From: Chloroflexota bacterium
GTDB lineage: Bacteria; Chloroflexota; Dehalococcoidia; Bin125
DNA length: 64,000 nucleotides
Assembly: GCA_009838915.1 (NCBI GenBank)
Contig: VXQT01000013.1
Location: 441,161 to 505,160 of the forward strand
Direction: 5' to 3'
Both the position numbers and the translations under genes were made by a program. Every line of letters begins with the position of its first letter. Within the stretch, counting starts at the first letter, position 1. The notes beneath the pieces were generated by a model, which was given only the letters and a program-made list of their open reading frames with translations, was not told the origin of the DNA and did no database searches. This document shows positions 49,073 through 58,316 of this stretch, piece after piece.

Positions 49073-51040
49073 ATGTCAGAACGCAACTACTGGAAGCGAA
49101 TGCAGCGCAAGCGGCTCAGCCGCAGATCGCTGATCTCTGCATCCGCGCGTGCCGGCGTCGGCGCGGCGGGCTTGGCTTTGGTCGGCTGTGGCGACGACGA
49201 TGACGATCAGCAGGCAGCCGCGCAGGTCCAGCAGGCTGCACAAGCCGACCAGGAACAGGTGCAGGCCCAGCAGCAAGCCCAGCAAGTCGCCACGCAGCAG
49301 GCCCAGACCCAGGAAGAGGCGATGGAAGAGCAGGCCGTCGCGCTGCTCCCCGGTCAGTTGACCGCCGAGGAAGAGGCGATGTCGCTGACCGCCGAGCAGG
49401 AGTGGCGGCTGCGCTACCACTGGTCGAAGTTGCAGAACTTGCCCGGTCAGGCCGACGGCCCGAAGCACGGCGGCACCTGGCGACTCGCGCACGCTGCGCC
49501 CGCGAACTGGAACGTGTTGGGACCGAACGCCAGCCTCATGGCCGCCTTCGCGCCCATGTTCTATAGCCAGCTCGTGGTCTTCCCGATGGACGACTACGCC
49601 AACGCGCACTACTACGTCAACGAGGGCGACCTTGCTGCCGGCTGGGAAGTTCCCGAGCCGACGACCGTGGTGTTCCAACTCCAGGACGGCATCACCTGGC
49701 AGAACAAGCCGCCGGTCAACGGGCGCGCGATGACCGCCGAGGATGTCAAGATCGCCTATGACGCGCTGCGCGAAGAGGGCCGCGTACAGGCTTCGTCGTA
49801 CACCGCGGTGAACAGCATCGACTACGACAACGCCAGCAACAACGTTCGCTTCAACCTCGCCGAGCCCGCGGCCTATCTGCTCAACAACATGATGAACCCG
49901 TTCCACACCGTCGTGGCGCCGGAGTTCGTCGAAGAGCCGAGCCTGCTCGACCTGGCCGAGAACACGGTCGGCACCGGCCCCTTCCAACTCGACAGCGCGA
50001 CAACCGGCTCCGAGTGGCGCGGCAGCAAACACCCTGAGTACCACAAGCTGGACCCGCGAACCGGGCTGCAGCTGCCGTACATCGACAACATTCACGGTCT
50101 CGACTTCGTCGGCCAGCGAGAGTCCGAGTGGGCAGCCTGGGAGACCGGCGAGACCGACTGGATCCGGCTGCAGGACATCACCGAGTACGACCGCGCCATC
50201 GAGCAGCATCCCGAGATGGTCGTCCAGGTCACGGCGCCGCCTCCCGGCTGGCAGCCGCACATGACCTTCAAGGACCTGACGGCAGAGCCGTTCAACGACC
50301 CGCGCGTGCGCCAGGCGCTCTCGCTGGGCATGGATCGCGACGAACAGGCCGCAGGCGTCTACTACGGCCTCGCCGCTGGCGGCTACGGCCAGAACTGGAC
50401 CTTCTTCAAGGACGAGAGCTCGCCCTGGGGCTTCCGCGAGTGGCCCTGGACCTTCGAAGAGCTTGGCGACTTCCACGTCTTCAATGCCGCCGAAGGCAAG
50501 AAACTGCTCGATGCCGCCGGTTACAACGAGGACAACCCGCTGTCCTTCCAGGCCGCATTCCACACGGTGCCCGGCTTCTACCTCGACCACTTCCTCCTGG
50601 TCGTCGACCAGTGGAACCGCAACCTCGGCGCCAACGTGACGCACGAGCAAATCGAGTGGGAGTCCTGGCTCGCCCTGCTGTTCACGAAGGAGTACAGCGG
50701 CACGCTGTTCACCTGGCTGGTTGGCAGTGAGATGGACGCCGACGGTCTCGCCTACGGTCGGATGCACTCCGAAAGCCCGGGGAACATCTACGGGATCAAC
50801 GATCCGGATGTTGACCAGTGGGCGGTCGAGCAGCGGCAGGAGCTCGATGTCGAGAAGCGCTCCGAGATTCTCGAGAAGATTCGCGTTCGCGAGCTCGAGA
50901 ACATGTGGCGCATCTTCTGCGTCAACCCGTACCGCATGGCCGCGCGTCGCGAGTACCTGTTCGGTCAGATGGACACGTACAACGCATGGAACCCCGGCTG
51001 GGGCGCGACCAACACCGAGCGCATCTGGAAGAACCTCTAG
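49073..51040 (+). CDS. Peptide-type ABC transporter substrate-binding protein (SBP family 5)
   Basis: A 655-residue exported lipoprotein. The signal combines a twin-arginine motif (RRSLISASA) with a lipobox ending at Cys39 (LALVGC), so a Tat-exported lipoprotein is likely. Residues about 41-100 are a Gln/Glu/Ala-rich spacer, with runs like QQAAAQVQQAAQADQEQVQA. The SBP_5 domain starts near residue 130 and includes PTTVVFQLQDGITWQNKPPV and RVRQALSLGMDRDEQAAG. The ligand is a peptide or other small organic compound. A Shine-Dalgarno GAGGAG lies 8 bases before the ATG. A hairpin follows before the permease genes. Confidence 0.9.
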   Translation: MSERNYWKRMQRKRLSRRSLISASARAGVGAAGLALVGCGDDDDDQQAAAQVQQAAQADQEQVQAQQQAQQVATQQAQTQEEAMEEQAVALLPGQLTAEEEAMSLTAEQEWRLRYHWSKLQNLPGQADGPKHGGTWRLAHAAPANWNVLGPNASLMAAFAPMFYSQLVVFPMDDYANAHYYVNEGDLAAGWEVPEPTTVVFQLQDGITWQNKPPVNGRAMTAEDVKIAYDALREEGRVQASSYTAVNSIDYDNASNNVRFNLAEPAAYLLNNMMNPFHTVVAPEFVEEPSLLDLAENTVGTGPFQLDSATTGSEWRGSKHPEYHKLDPRTGLQLPYIDNIHGLDFVGQRESEWAAWETGETDWIRLQDITEYDRAIEQHPEMVVQVTAPPPGWQPHMTFKDLTAEPFNDPRVRQALSLGMDRDEQAAGVYYGLAAGGYGQNWTFFKDESSPWGFREWPWTFEELGDFHVFNAAEGKKLLDAAGYNEDNPLSFQAAFHTVPGFYLDHFLLVVDQWNRNLGANVTHEQIEWESWLALLFTKEYSGTLFTWLVGSEMDADGLAYGRMHSESPGNIYGINDPDVDQWAVEQRQELDVEKRSEILEKIRVRELENMWRIFCVNPYRMAARREYLFGQMDTYNAWNPGWGATNTERIWKNL

Positions 51041-51050
51041 ATTCGCCAAC

Positions 51051-51093
51051 CCGCCCGCTCACGCTCGCCCGCCAGGGCGGCCTGAGCGGGCGG
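51051..51093 (+). terminator. Stem-loop between SBP and permease genes (attenuator-like)
   Basis: CCGCCCGCTCA pairs with TGAGCGGGCGG (11 bp), with an inner GCCC/GGGC helix. There is no T run. It probably lowers permease expression relative to the binding protein, a common pattern. Confidence 0.5.
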
Positions 51094-51124
51094 TCTATGG
51101 ACTGGGTTAGTCGCGGAGGATGCG

Positions 51125-52087
51125 ATGACCGGCTACATCATCCGCCGGATTATCGGAGCGCTGTTCGTGCTCCTGATGTTGTCGTTCATCGTGTTCATGC
51201 TGGTGAACTCGGTGCCCGGCAACACACTCACGCGGTTGCTCAACCAGAGTCCGCAGGGCGCGAACCTGACCCCGGCGCAGATCGAGCAGTATGAGATCGA
51301 TCTCGGTCTCGACAAGCCGGTCCTCGAGCGTTACGGCAACTGGCTCTGGGACGCCTTCAACGGCGATCTGGGCAAGTCCTTCGCCACCAGTTTGCCGGTA
51401 TGGGGTGAGATTCAGGACCGTTTGCCGCGCAGCGTCCAGCTAGTGATCATGGCGACGCTCATTTCGTCGCTGTTAGCGATACCGATTGGAGTGTTCTCTG
51501 CCATCCGGCAGGGCGGAGCGGGCGACTACATCTCGAGGATCTTTGCGATCCTTGGTCTTGCGGTACCCAATTTCTTCCTCGCCGTCCTGGTTGTCACGTT
51601 TGCCGCCGCGTGGCTCAACGTCTCGCTCTCCACGATCGATCCGCCTTATATCTGGGACGGAGTTGTGCACAATCTGGAAGGCCTCATCGCGCCCTCCCTG
51701 GTGCTGTCGGCATCGCTGATGGCGACCGTGATGAGGATGCAGCGCTCGACGGTGCTGGAAGTTGTCAACGAAGACTACGTGCGTACGGCCCGAGCCAAGG
51801 GTCTCGCCGAGCGGGCGATCATCATGCGGCACGTGATTCGCAACTCGCTGATTCCCGTGATCACGATCTTCGCCAACCAGTTCGCCTTCCTGATCAGCGG
51901 GGCAGTCATCGTAGAGTTCATTTTCCGTATCGACGGCATCGGCGCGCTTGCCGTCCGCGCGATTCGGCAGGTGGACTTCACCCTGGTGCTCGGCATTTCA
52001 CTCGTCGTCGGTTTCGGCGTCGTGTTCATCAACATCCTGGTCGACCTGAGCTACGCCTGGCTTGATCCCCGGATCCGGTACTCCTAG
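51125..52087 (+). CDS. ABC transporter permease, DppB-like
   Basis: A 320-residue inner membrane permease of the peptide/nickel family. Six helices are visible, the first in IIGALFVLLMLSFIVFMLV. The EAA-type loop is EDYVRTARAKGLAERAIIMR, which contacts the ATPase. The DppB-like N-terminal region with PGNTLTRLLNQ is typical. It is followed after 20 bases by the second permease. There is no ATPase gene next to this set. Confidence 0.92.
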   Translation: MTGYIIRRIIGALFVLLMLSFIVFMLVNSVPGNTLTRLLNQSPQGANLTPAQIEQYEIDLGLDKPVLERYGNWLWDAFNGDLGKSFATSLPVWGEIQDRLPRSVQLVIMATLISSLLAIPIGVFSAIRQGGAGDYISRIFAILGLAVPNFFLAVLVVTFAAAWLNVSLSTIDPPYIWDGVVHNLEGLIAPSLVLSASLMATVMRMQRSTVLEVVNEDYVRTARAKGLAERAIIMRHVIRNSLIPVITIFANQFAFLISGAVIVEFIFRIDGIGALAVRAIRQVDFTLVLGISLVVGFGVVFINILVDLSYAWLDPRIRYS

Positions 52088-52107
52088 GTCAACGGAGCAG
52101 AGCTGAG

Positions 52108-53064
52108 ATGTCCACAATCACCGAAGCTGCAGAAACTGCCGTTGTCGACCTACGCGGCGAGTCCCCGTCCTGGTGGAAGACCTGGCGTCGACACGCCAGG
52201 AACAAGCCGCTCGGCGCAATTGGCGCCGCATTCATCTTCGTTCTGATCGTCGCCGCGATCTTCGGCCAGGACATCAACATCGGCGGCAGCACGATCATTC
52301 CCGGCTTCTCGCCATATCCGGCGAGCGAAACCAACATCATCAACAAACTGGGAGCGCCAACCTTCCCCGAGCACATCGCCGGCACCGACTCGCTGGGTCG
52401 CGATATGTTCAGCCGGATCATCTATGGCGCCCGCCCGGCAATCGTGATCGGCATCGTGGCGACTGGATTGGGAATTCTGGGCGGAATGGTCATCGGCATG
52501 ATTTCCGCCTACGCGGGCGGCGTGACCGACTTGCTGCTTCAACGCATCTCCGACGCGTTCCAGGCCCTGCCGCCGCTGCTGCTGATGATGACACTGGTGA
52601 CAGTGCTGACTCCCAGCATGACCACAGTGATCCTGGTGATTGTGATCTTCTTGATACCTGGGACTCAACGTGTCGTGCGGGGTACTGTGTTCTCCACGCT
52701 CGAGAACACTTACATCGAGGCTGCCCGCACGATTGGCGCGGGACCAGGACGGATCATCACTCGGCACATCCTGCCCAACATCATGGCGCCGATCCTGGTG
52801 ATTGCATCGGTCACGATCGGCGGCACGATTTTGGCCGAAGCGGCCCTCTCGTTCTTGGGGCTGGGCGCCAACTCGGCGGAGAACCCGACCTGGGGATTCA
52901 TCCTGTTTGAAGCAACACAACGCGGCAACCTGGACCGTTGGCCCTGGCTCGCGTTGACGCCCGGCGCCGCGATCACATTGATCGTGCTGGCCTTCAATCT
53001 GCTCGGCGACGCGTTGCGCGATGTGCTCGACCCGCGATTGCGGGGAACCGGGGCCGGCGCCTGA
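52108..53064 (+). CDS. ABC transporter permease, DppC-like
   Basis: A 318-residue partner permease with the OppC-type N-terminal tail (HARNKPLGAIGAAFIFVLIV) and helices around 35-60 and 105-300. GTDSLGRDMFSRIIYGARPA is the typical DppC block. The EAA-like loop NTYIEAARTIGAGPGRIITR precedes the last helices. With SBP and DppB it makes an importer missing its two ATPases in this window. The next gene is on the other strand, after a terminator, so an ATPase must come from elsewhere. Confidence 0.92.
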   Translation: MSTITEAAETAVVDLRGESPSWWKTWRRHARNKPLGAIGAAFIFVLIVAAIFGQDINIGGSTIIPGFSPYPASETNIINKLGAPTFPEHIAGTDSLGRDMFSRIIYGARPAIVIGIVATGLGILGGMVIGMISAYAGGVTDLLLQRISDAFQALPPLLLMMTLVTVLTPSMTTVILVIVIFLIPGTQRVVRGTVFSTLENTYIEAARTIGAGPGRIITRHILPNIMAPILVIASVTIGGTILAEAALSFLGLGANSAENPTWGFILFEATQRGNLDRWPWLALTPGAAITLIVLAFNLLGDALRDVLDPRLRGTGAGA

Positions 53065-53161
53065 CCCTCTCGAACTCTCGGGAACCTTTTTGACCCTGCC
53101 GTCGTCTTGTATGACGGAGGGTCAGTGAGGTCAGACGGTAGAACTGTCACCCCGCCCGCCC

Positions 53162-53188
53162 GCCGATGTCCGCACCTGAGACATCGGC
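53162..53188. other. Perfect 9-bp hairpin in intergenic region
   Basis: GCCGATGTC-CGCACCTGA-GACATCGGC is a perfect stem with a 9-nt loop between the DppC-like gene and the convergent sdhE. It is probably part of bidirectional termination, or an operator; the sequence does not decide. Confidence 0.4.
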
Positions 53189-53225
53189 AACCTCTCCGAC
53201 TGGCCGCCCCTCCAACTGCCTGTGT

Positions 53226-53261
53226 AGCGCCCCCGATCGGTCCACCGGTCGGGGGCGCTTC
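53226..53261. terminator. Bidirectional terminator between convergent ABC and sdh operons
   Basis: AGCGCCCCCGA pairs with TCGGGGGCGCT (11 bp), with TTCT after. It is suitably placed 162 bases past the DppC stop and about 20 bases from the sdhE stop. Confidence 0.75.
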
Positions 53262-53281
53262 TCCTGCCGCTGAACAGTCGA

Positions 53282-54160
53282 CTACGCGCCGATCTTGTTG
53301 AGCAGGCGGTTGGTGTCGACCACATGGCGAGTGAGTCCGAGCGTCTCCGGTTCGAGGCCCATGGCCAGTCCCAGGAGTTGGGGCACGTGGAGGATCGGCA
53401 GATTGAGGTTGCGGTCAATCACCTTGGCAGCGTCGGGCTGCTGCGCGTCGAGGTTGAGATGGCAGAGCGGGCATGGCGTGACCAGCGCGTCCGCTCCCTT
53501 GGACTGCGCCTCGTCGAGATGCGTGCCGGCCATCGTCAGTGAATTCTTCTTGTTCATCGTCAGGATCGGGAAGCCGCAGCACTTGGTCATGCCGTCGTAG
53601 GTGACCGACGTTGCGCCGAGGATCTCGATCAACTGCTCCAGGCTATTGCGCCGCGTGGGGTTCGCGTCGAAGTCCAGCGTGCGCTCGGGCCGGACGATGT
53701 AGCAACCGTAGAAGGGGCCAAGATTCAGCTCCTCCAGCGGCTTCTTGATCAGAGAGTTGATCTTGTCGATGCCAACATCCTCCAGCAGGATCCAGAGCAG
53801 ATGGCGCGGGTCGGCGGTGCCTCGGTATTCGAGCCCCTCGGGCGCGAGATGGTGGTTGATGCGGATGCGGTAGTCGACATCGCGGAACTTCTCGGCCGCG
53901 AGACGGTGGACGCCGACGCAGGTGGAACAGATATCCATGAGCGGCAGGTCCATCTGCTCCGACATCGCCATTGTGCGGGCGTTGAGCACGTCCTGGAGGT
54001 AGGGTTCGCCGTCGGAGATGATGCCGGCGCCCGTGCAGGCGGCGGCTTCGAGCTCGACCAGGTCCATGCCCAGGTGTTCGGCAACGGCGAGAGTCGAAGT
54101 GTAGAGCTCAGGCGCCGCGCCTCGCGCCACGCAACCAGGCCAGAATGCGTACTTGCTCAT
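53282..54160 (-). CDS. sdhE: Succinate dehydrogenase subunit E-like, HdrB-type (CCG domain) membrane subunit
   Basis: A 292-residue protein with two cysteine-rich CCG-type units. The first is Cys10 with Cys42 (ACTGAG, where the family often has CCGAG) and Cys78/Cys81 (CSTC). The second has GCYIVRP, TKCCGFPI and CPLC. It is homologous to HdrB of heterodisulfide reductase and to SdhE/MfrE of class E succinate:quinone oxidoreductases. There are no haem or hydrophobic helices as in SdhC/D. It is predicted to bind the complex to the membrane by amphipathic helices and pass electrons to quinone. It is the last gene of sdhA-sdhB-sdhE, in that order. Confidence 0.87.
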   Translation of the reverse strand: MSKYAFWPGCVARGAAPELYTSTLAVAEHLGMDLVELEAAACTGAGIISDGEPYLQDVLNARTMAMSEQMDLPLMDICSTCVGVHRLAAEKFRDVDYRIRINHHLAPEGLEYRGTADPRHLLWILLEDVGIDKINSLIKKPLEELNLGPFYGCYIVRPERTLDFDANPTRRNSLEQLIEILGATSVTYDGMTKCCGFPILTMNKKNSLTMAGTHLDEAQSKGADALVTPCPLCHLNLDAQQPDAAKVIDRNLNLPILHVPQLLGLAMGLEPETLGLTRHVVDTNRLLNKIGA

Positions 54161-54210
54161 CGTGTCACCGTCTTCCGCTTTCCCCGTGGCGTGAATATGA
54201 CTGCGTGGAC

Positions 54211-55266
54211 CTAGTGGCCGCCAAGCGCGGTCTCGAACTCTGCGCCGAAGGCGTCGGCGTCCACGCTGTGATGGTGCTTCTCGGCCTCGACCTCTTCAAA
54301 AATACGCTCGATCTGCTCTCGGCCTTCGGCGTTCGCGCCGTGCCGCTGTGCGATGGTCAGCAGCTTGCGCGACTTCAGCAGCCGGATCGCGCCCGGCGTG
54401 TAGTCCATCATCTCCTTGTGCGCATCGATGTTGCCGGTTAGCAGGCGTCCAATGCCGACCGACTGGATAGGCAGCATCATTTCGTCGAGTCGACCGCGCT
54501 TGCGCACGCCGGAAGTGAATCCCTTGTGATGGCGCACGCCGTGGTTGTTCGTGTGGCCGGCCTCAATCGCCATCGTGCGCAACTCCATGATCGCGTCCAT
54601 CGGCAAGACGTCCTTGGGGCAGGCCTGGACGCACATGTAGCAGCGGGTGCAGTCCCAGATGCCGCCCTGCTCCTCGGAGAGGAACTTGAGCCGCTCCTCG
54701 CGCTTGGCGTCGCGGCTGTCCATGACGAAGCGATAGGCCTTGGCCAGCGCCGCCGGACCGAGAAAGTTCTCGTCCACCGCCGCAACGGTGCAATCTGAGT
54801 AGCAGGCGCCGCAGTGGATGCAGGTCGAGGCGTGCGACCAGTGGTCGAACTCGTCGACCTTCTGGCGGTACTCGCGCTCGGGCGGATCCTGATCCTCGTA
54901 CGGTTCCAGCCAGGTTTCGGCGCGCTCGAACTGGTGCAGGAACTTCTCGACGTCGACGACGAGGTCCTTGACCACGTGCTGGTTGCCCTGCGGACCGACG
55001 CGGATGGGGTCGCCGCGCTCGGCGGCGGCATCAACCTGGGTCTGGCAAGAGAGCATCGACTGTCCATTGACCTTCATCGCGCAGGAGCCGCAGATCGCGT
55101 GGCGGCAGGACATGCGGAATGAGAGCGTGCCGTCCTGCTCCCACTTGATCGCGTTGAGGCTGTCGAGCACCGTCTGACCGGGCTGTACATCGACGTTGAA
55201 CGACTCCTCGTAGGACTCGTCCGTGTCGGGGTTGTAGCGCTGAATGATGAATTCCTGCTGGGCCAT
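54211..55266 (-). CDS. sdhB: Succinate dehydrogenase iron-sulfur subunit (class E)
   Basis: A 351-residue electron-transfer subunit. The [2Fe-2S] site is SCRHAICGSCAM with Cys54, 59, 62 and Cys74. The [4Fe-4S] site is CIHCGACYSDC (149-159). In place of the usual [3Fe-4S] motif there is CTRCYMCVQACP (Cys206, 209, 212, 216), a second CxxCxxCxxxCP, suggesting a further [4Fe-4S] cluster, as in Sulfolobus-type enzymes. The C-terminal extension of over 100 residues is longer than in classical SdhB. The true start is ATG at 55266 (MAQQEFIIQRYN); the open frame upstream belongs to another strand's shadow. Confidence 0.93.
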   Translation of the reverse strand: MAQQEFIIQRYNPDTDESYEESFNVDVQPGQTVLDSLNAIKWEQDGTLSFRMSCRHAICGSCAMKVNGQSMLSCQTQVDAAAERGDPIRVGPQGNQHVVKDLVVDVEKFLHQFERAETWLEPYEDQDPPEREYRQKVDEFDHWSHASTCIHCGACYSDCTVAAVDENFLGPAALAKAYRFVMDSRDAKREERLKFLSEEQGGIWDCTRCYMCVQACPKDVLPMDAIMELRTMAIEAGHTNNHGVRHHKGFTSGVRKRGRLDEMMLPIQSVGIGRLLTGNIDAHKEMMDYTPGAIRLLKSRKLLTIAQRHGANAEGREQIERIFEEVEAEKHHHSVDADAFGAEFETALGGH

Positions 55267-55312
55267 GAGTCTGCGCCTGTTCGTTGCTCTGGATGCGCGC
55301 GGCTGGGGGTAG

Positions 55313-57052
55313 TCAGTAGGTTCGCTCCTGGAGCGGGAACGGCTCGCGGAACTTGGGCTCCATGTTGACCTCGCAGTACTCGAGGCGCGGGCCGTCCTCG
55401 CCCTCCTGCGGCCGATAGGCGAGCGTGTGGCGGTGCCAGTTCTCGTCGTCGCGATCGGGGAAGTCGCGGCGAGCGTGACCGCCGCGGGACTCCTGGCGCG
55501 CGATTGCACCGGTCGTGATGACTTCGGAGTACTCCAGCATGTGACCGAGCTCAATCGCGTCGAGCAAGTCAGTGTTGAAGGTCGAGCCGTGGTCGTCAAT
55601 GGCCACGTGCCTAAATCGTTCCTGGTAGTCCTTGACTTCCGAGAGGCACTCGCGCAGCTCGGCGTCGTCGCGGAAGACGCCGCACTTGTCCATCATCGTG
55701 TCACGCAACTCGGCGCGGATCTGGCCGACCTTCTCCGACCCGGTAGCGGTGAGGAAGTGGTCGACCTCGCCGATCGCGTTGGCCATGTCGCCCTCGTCGA
55801 TGCTGGTCGGTTCGAGGTCATGTACGACATCAAGAATGCCGCGTCCGGCGCGGCGGCCCATGACCACTGCTTCGAGCAGCGAGTTGGTGCCGAGACGGTT
55901 TGCGCCGTGGACTGAAACGCAGGAAGCCTCACCGGCGGCGAAGAAGCCGGTGATCTCCGGTGCGCCGTCCTGATTCTTGATCCGTACCTGTCCGTTGATG
56001 TCGCAGGGAATGCCGCCCATCGAATAGTGAGCAGTCGGCTGGATCGGGACCGGCGCTTCGAGCGGGTCGATGCCGGCGAAGTCGCGCGCGAGATGCAGCA
56101 CCGAGGGCAACGCATAGCGGATGCGCTCTTCGCCGATCGGCCTCAAGTCCATGAAGACCGAGTCGCGTAGGTCGGTCACGCCGCGTCCTGCTTCGATTTC
56201 GGACTGTTCGGCACGGGCGACAATGTCGCGCGGGGCGAGCTCCATGCGGCCGGACGCGTAATTCTCCATGAAGCGGAAGCCGTCGGAGTTGACGATGTGC
56301 GCGCCCTCGCCGCGCGCGGCCTCGGAGAGCAGGATGCCGGAGCCCTGGAGGCCGGTCGGGTGGAACTGGACGAACTCCATATCCTCCAGCGGGATGCCGG
56401 CGCGGTAGGCCATGACCACGCCGTCGCCGGTCGAGGCGAAGGCGTTGGTCGTGACGCGAAAGGCGCGGCCATAGCCGCCGGTGCCGAACATCACCGCCTT
56501 GGCGGAAATGGCTTCGATCTGGCCGGAGAGAATGTCGTAAGCGACGAGACCCTGGCAGACATTGTCCTTGACCACGAGGTCGAGCGCGTACCACTCGGAG
56601 TAGACCTTGACTCCGCGTCGAAGCAACTGCTCGAAGAGCACGGTGAGTACGGCGTGTCCGGTGCGGTCGGCGGCGTAGCAGGCGCGCGGCGCGGTGTGAC
56701 CACCGAAGCGCCGCTGGGCGACACGCCCTTCATCGTCCCGAGAGAAGGCGCAGCCCATGTGCTCGAGCTCGAATATGTTCTCGGGGCCCTCGCGAGTCAG
56801 CACTTCGGCGGCGTCCTGGTCGACGAGGTAGTCGCCGCCTTTGACGGTGTCGAACATGTGCAGGTCCCAGGAGTCCTCGGCGGAGTTGCCGAGGGAGGCG
56901 GCGATGCCACCCTGCGCGGCTCCCGAGTGCGAGCGCAGCGGGTGAACTTTCGAGAGAATTGCCACGTCGAGCGTGGGGTCGCTCGAGACTTCCAACGCGG
57001 CGCGCATGCCCGCCAGACCCGAGCCGACAATCAGTACATCGTGCTGCAACAT
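55313..57052 (-). CDS. sdhA: Succinate dehydrogenase flavoprotein subunit
   Basis: A 579-residue FAD protein that oxidises succinate to fumarate (or the reverse). The dinucleotide fold is [19 protein letters not shown], the covalent FAD His is His42 ([14 protein letters not shown]), and [13 protein letters not shown] carries the substrate His. PTAHYSMGG and [17 protein letters not shown] are family signatures. GGGAG lies about 9 bases before the ATG at 57052. A longer frame upstream lacks similarity. It is the first gene of the sdhABE operon, lying 80 bases after a Nudix gene. Confidence 0.95.
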   Translation of the reverse strand: MLQHDVLIVGSGLAGMRAALEVSSDPTLDVAILSKVHPLRSHSGAAQGGIAASLGNSAEDSWDLHMFDTVKGGDYLVDQDAAEVLTREGPENIFELEHMGCAFSRDDEGRVAQRRFGGHTAPRACYAADRTGHAVLTVLFEQLLRRGVKVYSEWYALDLVVKDNVCQGLVAYDILSGQIEAISAKAVMFGTGGYGRAFRVTTNAFASTGDGVVMAYRAGIPLEDMEFVQFHPTGLQGSGILLSEAARGEGAHIVNSDGFRFMENYASGRMELAPRDIVARAEQSEIEAGRGVTDLRDSVFMDLRPIGEERIRYALPSVLHLARDFAGIDPLEAPVPIQPTAHYSMGGIPCDINGQVRIKNQDGAPEITGFFAAGEASCVSVHGANRLGTNSLLEAVVMGRRAGRGILDVVHDLEPTSIDEGDMANAIGEVDHFLTATGSEKVGQIRAELRDTMMDKCGVFRDDAELRECLSEVKDYQERFRHVAIDDHGSTFNTDLLDAIELGHMLEYSEVITTGAIARQESRGGHARRDFPDRDDENWHRHTLAYRPQEGEDGPRLEYCEVNMEPKFREPFPLQERTY

Positions 57053-57132
57053 CGTGCTGTCTCCCGCTCCAGATTGCCTGCCCAGTGTCGCACCAATCGC
57101 CATTGCGCGGTAGTCGTGAGGGGGGCGTACGC

Positions 57133-57726
57133 CTACTCCTGGCCGCGATAGTGCCGCACGATCTTGCGACCCAGGGGTCCGACCGCTTCGAGCGCCAGGT
57201 ACTGGATCAGGATCACCGACTTGGCATCGATGACCTCCCCCGCTTCCACCAGGTCGATCGCCTCGCCAAGCGGTTTCCACTCGACGATCAGTTCTTCGTC
57301 TTCATCGGCTTCCAGGGGAGACTCGACGCAGTCCCGGGCGATGAATCCGTGTAGGAACTCGTCGGCGAAGCCGGGCGCGACGAAGAAGCCTCGCGCGTAG
57401 TCGAGCCGGGCGGGATCGAGCCCGACCTCTTCGCGAAGCTCTCGCCTCGCGGTCTGCTCGGGGCTCTCGCCCGGATCGACGCGTCCGGCGGGCAGTTCCA
57501 GGAGCGGGCGGCCCGTCGGATGCCTCCACTGGCGGACGAAGGCGATGTCGCCGTTGTCGCGGATTGCGAGAATGACGACGGCGTCGGGATGCTCAACGAC
57601 CTCCCGTTGCGTACGCCGCCCGTCGGCCATCGCCACCTCGTCGACGCGGACGCTGATTCTTCTGCCTTCGAAGACCCGTTGAGAGGAAAGCACGGTCTCA
57701 ATCAACGAGTCCGGCGGTTCGCTCAT
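57133..57726 (-). CDS. Nudix hydrolase, ADP-ribose pyrophosphatase-like
   Basis: A 197-residue Nudix protein. The pattern [40 protein letters not shown] and the Nudix box [19 protein letters not shown] are typical of ADP-ribose diphosphatase. It hydrolyses ADP-ribose or related nucleotides, giving AMP. Start ATG at 57726 overlaps the GNAT stop (ATGA), so it is in the clpP-recN transcription block's later part. An open frame further upstream is not part of the family. Confidence 0.87.
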   Translation of the reverse strand: MSEPPDSLIETVLSSQRVFEGRRISVRVDEVAMADGRRTQREVVEHPDAVVILAIRDNGDIAFVRQWRHPTGRPLLELPAGRVDPGESPEQTARRELREEVGLDPARLDYARGFFVAPGFADEFLHGFIARDCVESPLEADEDEELIVEWKPLGEAIDLVEAGEVIDAKSVILIQYLALEAVGPLGRKIVRHYRGQE

Positions 57727-58316
57727 CCGTCGATCCTGTCGCGGAGGTCGATGGTGACAGCAATCTCGTCGCAGGCGTTGTACTTCGGACAACGGAAGCA
57801 CTCGTTCCAGACCTTGCGCGGGAAGGCAGAGACGCCTGAGATGCGGAAGCCAAGTCGCTCGAAGAAGGCGGGCGTCGTCGTAAGTGCGAACACCGTCTTG
57901 AGGCCGAGGCCGACTGCCTCCTCGAGGCAGGCGTCGACGACGATACGGCCCAGTCCGCGACCCTGCGTGCCGGGATCGACAACCAGCGATTTGATTTCGG
58001 CCAGGTCGCGCCACTCGACGTGCAGCGCGCCGGCGGCGAGCAGTTTGCGGCCACCCGGGTCGCGAACCACGACAAAGTCGCGGATCGTCTCGTAAATCTC
58101 GCCCTCGGTGCGGGGCAGCACGTCGCCGGTCGTCTCAAACCAGTACTGGATCAGGCGGTGAATCTCCGGAGCGTCGCCGATCAGCGCCCGTTCGGCCGCC
58201 AGTGGCTCGTCGACGGCGACGTCGTCGCCCTGCTTGCGTTCTTCGAGCGCATGGACTTCTGAGGCCCGCTGGCGGATGGTCGCGGCCGGCGAGGGCCCGA
58301 TGGTCTCTGAGGTCAT
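57723..58316 (-). CDS. GNAT acetyltransferase, short ArgA-like (N-acetylglutamate synthase type)
   Basis: A 197-residue acetyltransferase. The acetyl-CoA site is VVDPGTQGRGLGRIVVDACL. The C-terminal KTVFALTTTPAFFERLGFRI and RKVWNECFRCPKYNACDEIA resemble the short actinobacterial-type ArgA group, with a Cys cluster (C..C....C) that recurs in such proteins. It would feed arginine synthesis, and argF is present elsewhere in the window, but proof is lacking. The N-terminal about 40 residues look extended. Overlaps recN by 4 bases (ATGA). Confidence 0.8.
   Translation of the reverse strand: MTSETIGPSPAATIRQRASEVHALEERKQGDDVAVDEPLAAERALIGDAPEIHRLIQYWFETTGDVLPRTEGEIYETIRDFVVVRDPGGRKLLAAGALHVEWRDLAEIKSLVVDPGTQGRGLGRIVVDACLEEAVGLGLKTVFALTTTPAFFERLGFRISGVSAFPRKVWNECFRCPKYNACDEIAVTIDLRDRIDG

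Noticed and set aside
49076-51049. A 657-residue open frame antiparallel to the SBP gene.
   Set aside because: The opposite strand codes a clear SBP with lipobox; the antisense frame is open because of GC-rich codon bias and has no motif.
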